DNA of 64,000 nucleotides from Armigeres subalbatus (Eukaryota; Arthropoda; Insecta; Diptera; Culicidae), in NCBI RefSeq assembly GCF_024139115.2, contig NC_085141.1:368737925-368801924 (forward strand), given 5' to 3'. This document shows, piece after piece, positions 58,169 to 64,000 of the stretch (position 1 is the stretch's first letter; every line of letters begins with the position of its first letter). The translations under genes and the position numbers were made by a program. The notes beneath the pieces were generated by a model. It saw nothing but the letters and a program-made list of their open reading frames with translations, was not told where the DNA came from and ran no database searches.

Positions 58169-58320
58169 CGAGTCAAGTACGAGACAATGAAGACGACCAC
58201 ACAGTTGTGTTCGAAATACGTATCTGCAAAGATTATTATTAGTGATATATAATTAGTGAAATTAAATGGAGAGTACTAAACTCGTCTTAGACGGTTAAAT
58301 ACATTCCACTAAAAAGAGCT
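58169..58320. repeat. Palindromic TTCAGTGTCTCGTACTTGAC family, copy 5 (one arm)
   Basis: GAGTCAAGTACGAGACAATG, GAAATACGTATCTGCAAAG, AAATTAAATGGAGAGTACTA and ACTCGTCTTAGACGG follow the inverted-arm order. It abuts the right edge of the 22-bp minisatellite. Confidence 0.65.
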
Positions 58321-59297
58321 TAAAATATTTTTTTTATTTATTAAATAAATATATCACGGAAAGAAGGGATTTGCTTTGCAAAATCGTCAGATATTCCGTG
58401 CAAATGTTAAACATTTTAGTTTCCCATTGCCTGTTCACTTCGTTAAATATGGAATAACCCGAAAATTGAGTAAACAAAACAACTATATTGAAAATAAAGA
58501 ACGCACAATAATTTGGAAATTGTTTAATTTCAAAAGCACTCGAATAGAAAGGTAAATTTGTCGTTGTTCGTAAAACAAACTGATAAAAGAAAATTCTTAT
58601 CTTTACACAGAAATATGTGATTCCATTTCTTTTGCTATTACTATGAATGCTATTAATTGTGATAGAAACCTTATGCTAAAATTATATTACAAAATGCATA
58701 GTGGAAGACCACCTACAATCCAATAGTGATATTCCTTTTTAAATTTAATTCAATATAATGAATGTCTCCCAATTAGCGCTTATCTAATGTTCTATACTTA
58801 AATTTGAATTTACTTTCATTTACATTTACATTCACTTCCAATGCTATGGGAAGCTGAAATATGATTTCAAGATTCCGGGAATTTAATAACACGATAAATA
58901 GTCCATTTATCCATAATTCATTCCAAAGAAAGATGCATAATATATTATATTTGCTATGTGGTGACTCCCACTCATTTCCGTAAACTATTTCAGAACCAAC
59001 CATCCTAAGCAAGACGTGCCTCCTAATCACGAGCGTAAATAAATTCTGATTCGGTTTGGCGAGAGGAAAATTACAGTGACGTTGTCTGACTGCTTTCTGC
59101 GTCACAAGGGAAAACCTTTCGTTGCTATTTTATCGCAGAAACCTAAATCGCACAGCTGATCTAGCGTCATGTCAAACAATGTGACAGTGGGGTATATGAC
59201 ACTGCTGTTTGCTTGTCTCTTTCCCCTGGGTTACATGCGCTTGTTTGTTTTCCTAGGAACAACTGAGTATTTTTAGCAAACGAATCTATTCCAATTG
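58321..59297. other. No gene supported
   Basis: AT-rich. A 110-codon minus-strand frame (58773-59105) has no recognisable motif. Confidence 0.4.
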
Positions 59298-59299
59298 TA

Positions 59300-59428
59300 C
59301 AGTCGACTCACAACATCTCGATATTGAATGGATCATCCAAATTACCCCTATCGAGAACAAATTTCGAAAAAAAAGCTAGGCTTCAGTCCTGCATTCAAAA
59401 CGAAAATTACTTTATTGAGAGTGGACTG
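59300..59428. mobile_element. pogo/Tc1-type MITE, 129 bp, TA target
   Basis: Left end CAGTCGACTCACAACATCTC and right end TTGAGAGTGGACTG with TA on both sides (59298-59299 and 59429-59430). CTCGATATTGAA... matches the left part of the 54992-55373 element, so this is a deleted member of the same family. Confidence 0.7.
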
Positions 59429-59430
59429 TA

Positions 59431-59984
59431 TATTAGGTGTCATTGTCAAGTGTGCCTTTGAGAGCAACACAGCACAGCAACAGGTACCTGCCTCCCAGCA
59501 TTAACATACCGAACGATGTTGTCAATCGTCACAAGACATGCGCTACTGTTCCGACGGTTTAGCAAGATAATTTTTGGCAGGTTCAAAAAGGTGACTAATT
59601 AATTTGAATGTTTAACTAACCATTAAGCTGAGAAAATGGTGCGGAGTATTTGACGTCAAACGGACATTACAAATTCCGCCCCAACTATGTGAAACCGTTC
59701 TATCAGGAGAAATTTTATATAACTCGCATGGCGTTTGAGATTTAACATTCTGAAGCCGACAGGTTCGAAATCAGTGGACCTGAAAGATGTGGTCTATTGG
59801 ATACATATTTCAATATCCATTCATGTGTCACTAAAGTACAGTTCTTATTCCGAATGGTCACAGTTTCATTCCCAGATTGTATTTATTTGTAAAGAGATCT
59901 CATTCAATTAGAAGTTTAATTTCTCTCAAATATTTGCAGTAATAATGTTGCTGCAACATATCTTAACATACATAAATAGTTGGA
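59431..59984. other. No gene seen
   Basis: Unassigned AT-rich DNA. Confidence 0.4.
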
Positions 59985-59989
59985 AGTGG

Positions 59990-60125
59990 AAGTGCAAATC
60001 TCTCAACTTCATCTGGAGCACACGCATTCCGATGAATCGCAGATTCGGTATCGTAGCGCTGCAGAAGTTTGGAAGAGAGAAGAGATGAATGATGCGAACG
60101 TTTAGAGGTGTTCATACATCTAGGA
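59990..60125 (+). pseudogene. RTE endonuclease fragment
   Basis: TGCAAATCTCTCAACTTCAT, CACGCATTCCGATGAATCG and TTCGGTATCGTAGCGCTGCA match the RTE endonuclease start also seen at 25850-26000; the GIVALQ motif is readable. Only about 135 bp remain. Confidence 0.65.
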
Positions 60126-60195
60126 TAACGATGGTCAATATGCGCCCTAGGGTGCCAATGAAAATGACATTTTGGAATTTCAAAAAACGACATTA

Positions 60196-61240
60196 CTTAC
60201 TTTACTTACTTATGGATCCTGTACACCTCCGGTGGTGCAAAGGGCCGGCTTAAAAGATCTCCATCCTGGGCGTTGCCCGGCTATCGCTTTAACCTGTTGC
60301 CAGGTTATATTTCGGTCGACTTCTTTTATTTCTTTATTGAGGCTTCGCCGCCATGAGCCTCTGGGTCTGCCTCTGCTGCGATGTCCCGCTGGGTTCCAGT
60401 CTAATGCTTGTTTACAGATTTCGTTTCCGCCCCTACGTAGAGTGTGGCTGACCCAGCCCCACTTCCGATCCCGAATTTCTGTTGCTATCGGCCTCTGGTG
60501 ACAACGACGATGGAGCTCGTTATTTGAGATCCAGTTGTGAGGCCACCAGGACCGAATTATATCCGCAGGCATCTGTTAATGAACACTTGCAGCCGTTGAG
60601 TGTTCTCCACTGATACACACCATGTTTCGCTAGCGCATAACAGCACAGATTTCACGTTAGAGTTGAAAATTCGTATTTTGGTGCGTTCACTTATCTGCCT
60701 GGTTTTCCAGATATTTCTTAACCTCGCAAAGGCAACCCTTGCTTTCTTGATCCGTGCGCCTATGTCGATCTTGGTACCGCCGTCTGACGCCATTTTGCTA
60801 CCAAGATATTGGAAGCTTTCAACATTCTCCACTGGTTGCCCGGCTACTGTGAAACTGGAAGGAGTCACCGTGTTTACATCCAACGATTTGGTTTTGTTGA
60901 CGTTGAGGAGGAGCGCTCGGCAAGGTCGTTGAGCTTACTCTGCATATCAGAGCGCCGTTGCGCGAGGAGTGCAACGTCATCAGCCAATTCGAAGTCGTTT
61001 AGGTGCTCCATGGTTATAGGCTGCCATAACAGCCCGCGGTTTGGTTCACGGTCAATCGCATCTACCAGAATCTCATCGATTACGATGAGGAACAGTAACG
61101 GTGATAGAATACATCCTTGCTTCACACCAGCTACGACCCGGATAGGGTCGGACAGGACCCCATTGTGCAGCACTCTACACGAAAAGGCCTCGTACTGTGC
61201 TTCGATGAGGCCGATGATTTTCTCAGGAATTCCCTTGTGT
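60196..61240 (-). pseudogene. Non-LTR reverse transcriptase relic with 3' end
   Basis: Read from 61240: LHNGVLSDPIRVVAGVKQGC then ILSPLLFLIVIDEILVDAID, the catalytic ADD in FELADDVALLAQRRSD (near 60985), then after a frameshift FQYLGSKMASDGGTKIDIGA, FNSNVKSVLLCASETW and RLQVFINRCLRI, another frameshift, then IRDRKWGWVSHTLRRGGNEI and GRPRGSWRRS to a stop near 60215. The 3' end passes into AAGTAAGTAAAGTAAGTAATG-like short repeats. It is 5'-truncated near 61240. The family is different from the RTE copies at 1160, 50903 and 62046; clade not assigned (RTE/I group). Confidence 0.75.
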
Positions 61241-61242
61241 CA

Positions 61243-61707
61243 TCAGTTATTAGTCCAAGAATTTTCAAGAAAGACCAACAATAATTCCTACAAGAAAATG
61301 AATTTATTCTAAAATAGTGTATGCCTATTTAAAATTAACGACGCTGGACAATATGCGCCACCCAAAAATGATGATCAAAGTAATCCATTTTTTCACTGAA
61401 ATAGTCACACTCTTGTATAATATTAGTGTCTTGCTTATACTTTAAGGTACTCAATGTTTTAAACTGATTATAATAAGGAGAATTTGAAAGAAAAATTACA
61501 TCGGAAAGGGCCAAAAAACACATTTTATTTTTTTAAATTTAAATACAAAGTTTTTGGCTAAGTTTTTTTAGAAACTGCTTGCAAATGGTAATGGACTTCA
61601 GTTCTCACGATTTTGAGACAAAATTTGGGTTAATCACCATGAAAACGTGGTGGCGCATGTAAAAAATACTACACACCAGAATACATCAGATCTCACATGG
61701 AACAATA
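61243..61707. other. No gene seen
   Basis: AT-rich unassigned DNA. Confidence 0.4.
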
Positions 61708-61709
61708 TA

Positions 61710-62004
61710 CACTGAGGAAAATGGACGCATGAATTTCAATCAAACGCCCTATGAAAATTTGCCACAAGGAATCGGTATGAATTTCAATATGTTGCCTTAT
61801 GAATGATGATTTTCATTTTAAAAAAGTGAAGTGCGACTGGATTCGAACCATGGGCGTCGGGGTCGGGAGGCCGGTATGTAGACCACACGCCCATCGACGC
61901 TTGAATACTCAGGAAGGTAACTGCGTATAAGAAGCACTGATGGTGGAATAATCGGCCGAAGATTCATAAGGCGCCAGTTATGAATTTCGATAGTTCGCTG
62001 AGTG
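61710..62004. mobile_element. 295-bp TA-flanked element carrying a tRNA-like core
   Basis: Left end CACTGAGGAAAATGGACG and right end TTCGCTGAGTG (reverse complement CACTCAGCGAA) are short inverted repeats flanked by TA (61708-61709 and 62005-62006). Inside, on the minus strand, are an A-box-like TGGGCGTGTGGTCTACATACC and a consensus B-box GGTTCGAATCC (plus-strand 61839-61849). Confidence 0.55.
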
Positions 62005-62045
62005 TACTCAAATATAAATGCTCACTAGCGCTGCCTTTTGGAAGA

Positions 62046-63254
62046 GGTATTATTTTATTTATTCAGACTAAGGCCGAAGTGGCCTGTGCGGTATATAAGA
62101 GTCTTCTCCATTCGGCTCGGTCCATGGCTACACGTCGCCAACCACGCAGTCTACGGAGGGTCCGCAAGTCATCTTCCACCTGATCGATCCACCTTGCCCG
62201 CTGCGCACCTCGCCTTCTTGTGCCCGTCGGATCGTTGTCGAGAACCATTTTCACCGGGTTACTGTCCGACATTCTGGCTACGTGCCCGGCCCATCGCAGT
62301 CGTCCGATTTTCGCGGTGTGAACGATGGATGGTTCTCCCAACAGCTGATGCAATTCGTGGTTCATTCGCCTCCTCCACGTACCGTCCGCCATCTGCACCC
62401 CACCATAGATGGTACGCAGCACTTTCCTTTCGAAGACTCCAAGTGCGCGTTGGTCCTCCACGAGCATCGTCCAGGTCTCGTGTCCGTAGATGACTACCGG
62501 TCTAATTAGCATTTTGTAGATTGTCAGTTTGGTACGGCGGCGAACTCTATTCGATCGGAGCGTCTTGCGGAGTCCAAAGTACGTACGATTTCCAGCCACT
62601 ATGCGTCTCCGAATTTCTCTGCTGGTGTCATTTTCGGCAGTCACCAGTGAGCCCAAGTACACAAATTCTTCTACCACCTCGATTTCGTCACCACCGATGC
62701 AAACTCGCGGTGGGTGGCTCACATTGTCTTCTCTTGAACCTCTTCCTATCATGTACTTCGTCTTCGACGTGTTGATGACTAGTCCGATCCGCTTAGCTTC
62801 CCTCTTCAGTCTGATGTAGGCTTCCTCCATCTTCTCAAAGTTACGTGCCATAATATCTATGTCGTCGGCGAAACCAAATAGCTGGACGGACTTATTGAAA
62901 ATTGTACCACTCGTGTTAATCCCTGCTCTTCGTATTACCCTTTCCAAAGCGATGTTGAATAGCAAACACGAAAGACCATCACCTTGCCGTAACCCTCTGC
63001 GGGTTTCGAAGGGACTCGAGAATGCCCTGAAACGCGAACTACGCACATCACCCGATCCATCGTCGCTTTGATCAACCGTGTCAGTTTATCCGGAAAACCG
63101 TGTTCGTGCATTAGCTGCCATAGCTGGTCCCGATCGAATGTATCATATGCGGCTTTGAAGTCGATGAATAGATGATGTGTGGGCACGTTGTATTCGCGGC
63201 ATTTCTGCAGTACTTGGCGAATGGCGAACACCTGGTCCGTGGTGGAGCGTTCCC
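62046..63254 (-). pseudogene. RTE-clade non-LTR retrotransposon, 3' half with reverse transcriptase core
   Basis: Read from 63254: RSTTDQVFAIRQVLQKCREY, FIDFKAAYDTFDRDQLW with the first catalytic aspartate, a one-frame shift near 63040, then RRGLRQGDGLSCLLFNIALE, the FADD box at 62861-62872 (LFGFADDIDIMARN), VVEEFVYLGSLVTAEN, RPVVIYGHETWTMLVEDQRA, GRLRWAGHVARM and MDRAEWRRLL to a stop at about 62063. The 3' tail (minus strand) runs into AAATAAAATAATA. It is 5'-truncated inside the GRSTTDQ block, so it lacks the endonuclease. Except for the frameshift, the reverse transcriptase region is well preserved and nearly identical to 1160-1785 where they overlap. Confidence 0.9.
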
Positions 63255-64000
63255 CAAGCAACACACTTGATCATATATAGGATTACCTATTACATTTATA
63301 ACAAATTCGATTGCTTCGATTTTGGTTTACGCATTTCTATATAACTCATTAAAAACGAAAAAAGCGCAAGAGGTGGAGTCAATATAAAACAAATTCAAGT
63401 TTTATTTGATGCATTTCAGGAACGTATTTATAACCAATATAAAACAATTATCAAAACGTAAACAAGTTTGCAAACTTAGACGACGAGAGATGCAAATGCA
63501 TAGATGGTTTCATTCCAACAGTGTCTGCTTTGGATTACTCGGGGTTACAATAAATACAGTCAAATATGCATGTTCATAGTTCCCATTCTGGGTTTGAATA
63601 ATAAAAAAATACTATGCCCTTTTAAATTTATTGTTAACTAAAACATTCTGGACCGGTATTTTTCAAGCGCCAAGCGTAAGCAATAGTTTCAACGCTTCAA
63701 ATTTGATTTTTTTTTCCCCAAATTTTTAGCCATTTTGGTTCAGCAGGCTTTATGTCTAGGGCTACCAAATGTATTTACAAGGAACATAATTGATTTTGAT
63801 ACAAAGTTGGTTTTTTAATAAGCCCCATATTTGCAAAATAACTATTTGAGACTCGAAACACACGACTAGTATATTGAGCTATCTGTATATCAAATATGCT
63901 AAAACATAACGAAACTTTTTATGTTGTTTAGGGATGCTAATCCCATAACCGCGATCCGAAACCAAAAACAATCAGCATAATTTCTCAACCACACATCTCA
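63255..64000. other. No gene seen
   Basis: AT-rich unassigned DNA to the window end. Confidence 0.4.

Noticed and set aside
56762..58252. 496-codon plus-strand frame
   Set aside because: It is a product of the 22-bp minisatellite, with all three frames open.

Overview
The window looks like intergenic or heterochromatic DNA from an insect, most likely an Aedes-type (culicine) mosquito. This is an inference from the mix of repeats: tRNA-derived SINEs resembling Feilai, RTE-clade and I-clade non-LTR retrotransposons, a Ty3/gypsy relic, many short inverted-repeat DNA elements, and long simple-unit satellites. There are no bacterial operons, no CRISPR array and no rRNA genes. I found no host protein-coding gene that I can support. 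Most long open frames are by-products of repeat periodicity.

Layout. 0-7 kb: a non-LTR fragment, a 5'-truncated RTE copy, an I-clade reverse transcriptase relic (minus strand) and a SINE carrying a small inverted-repeat element. 7.2-11 kb: a 3.7 kb minisatellite with a 24-bp unit, then a hAT-type element with an 8-bp target duplication. 11.6-13.3 kb: a dead Tc1/mariner-type transposase split by two non-autonomous elements. 13.8-16.2 kb: a decayed relative of the 24-bp satellite in head-to-head orientation. 17.7-18.4 kb: a P-element-superfamily (THAP9-like) transposase relic. 19.5-23.7 kb: a Harbinger-type MITE, inverted and tandem repeats, a 23-bp minisatellite and a second SINE. 23.7-35 kb: mostly unassigned AT-rich DNA with an old RTE relic and a few MITEs. 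35.05-43.57 kb: a large 94-bp satellite with two higher-order levels. 44.4-50.1 kb: a Ty3/gypsy pol relic used as a landing pad by at least four later insertions, among them a 2.73 kb foldback element whose ends begin CACAGTG. 49.9-53.2 kb: two RTE copies joined head to tail. 55.65-58.17 kb: a 22-bp minisatellite. 60-63.3 kb: two non-LTR relics on the minus strand and a TA-flanked element containing a tRNA-like sequence.

Nothing here works together as a pathway. The useful content is the insertion history, since several elements have exact target duplications and the host element's reading frame resumes across them. The most unusual items are the CACAGTG foldback (possibly Transib-like), a small MITE family that appears to use a 5-bp CCWGG target, and the hierarchical 94-bp satellite with a poly(A) retroinsertion. 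Element names rest on remembered family features, not on database searches.
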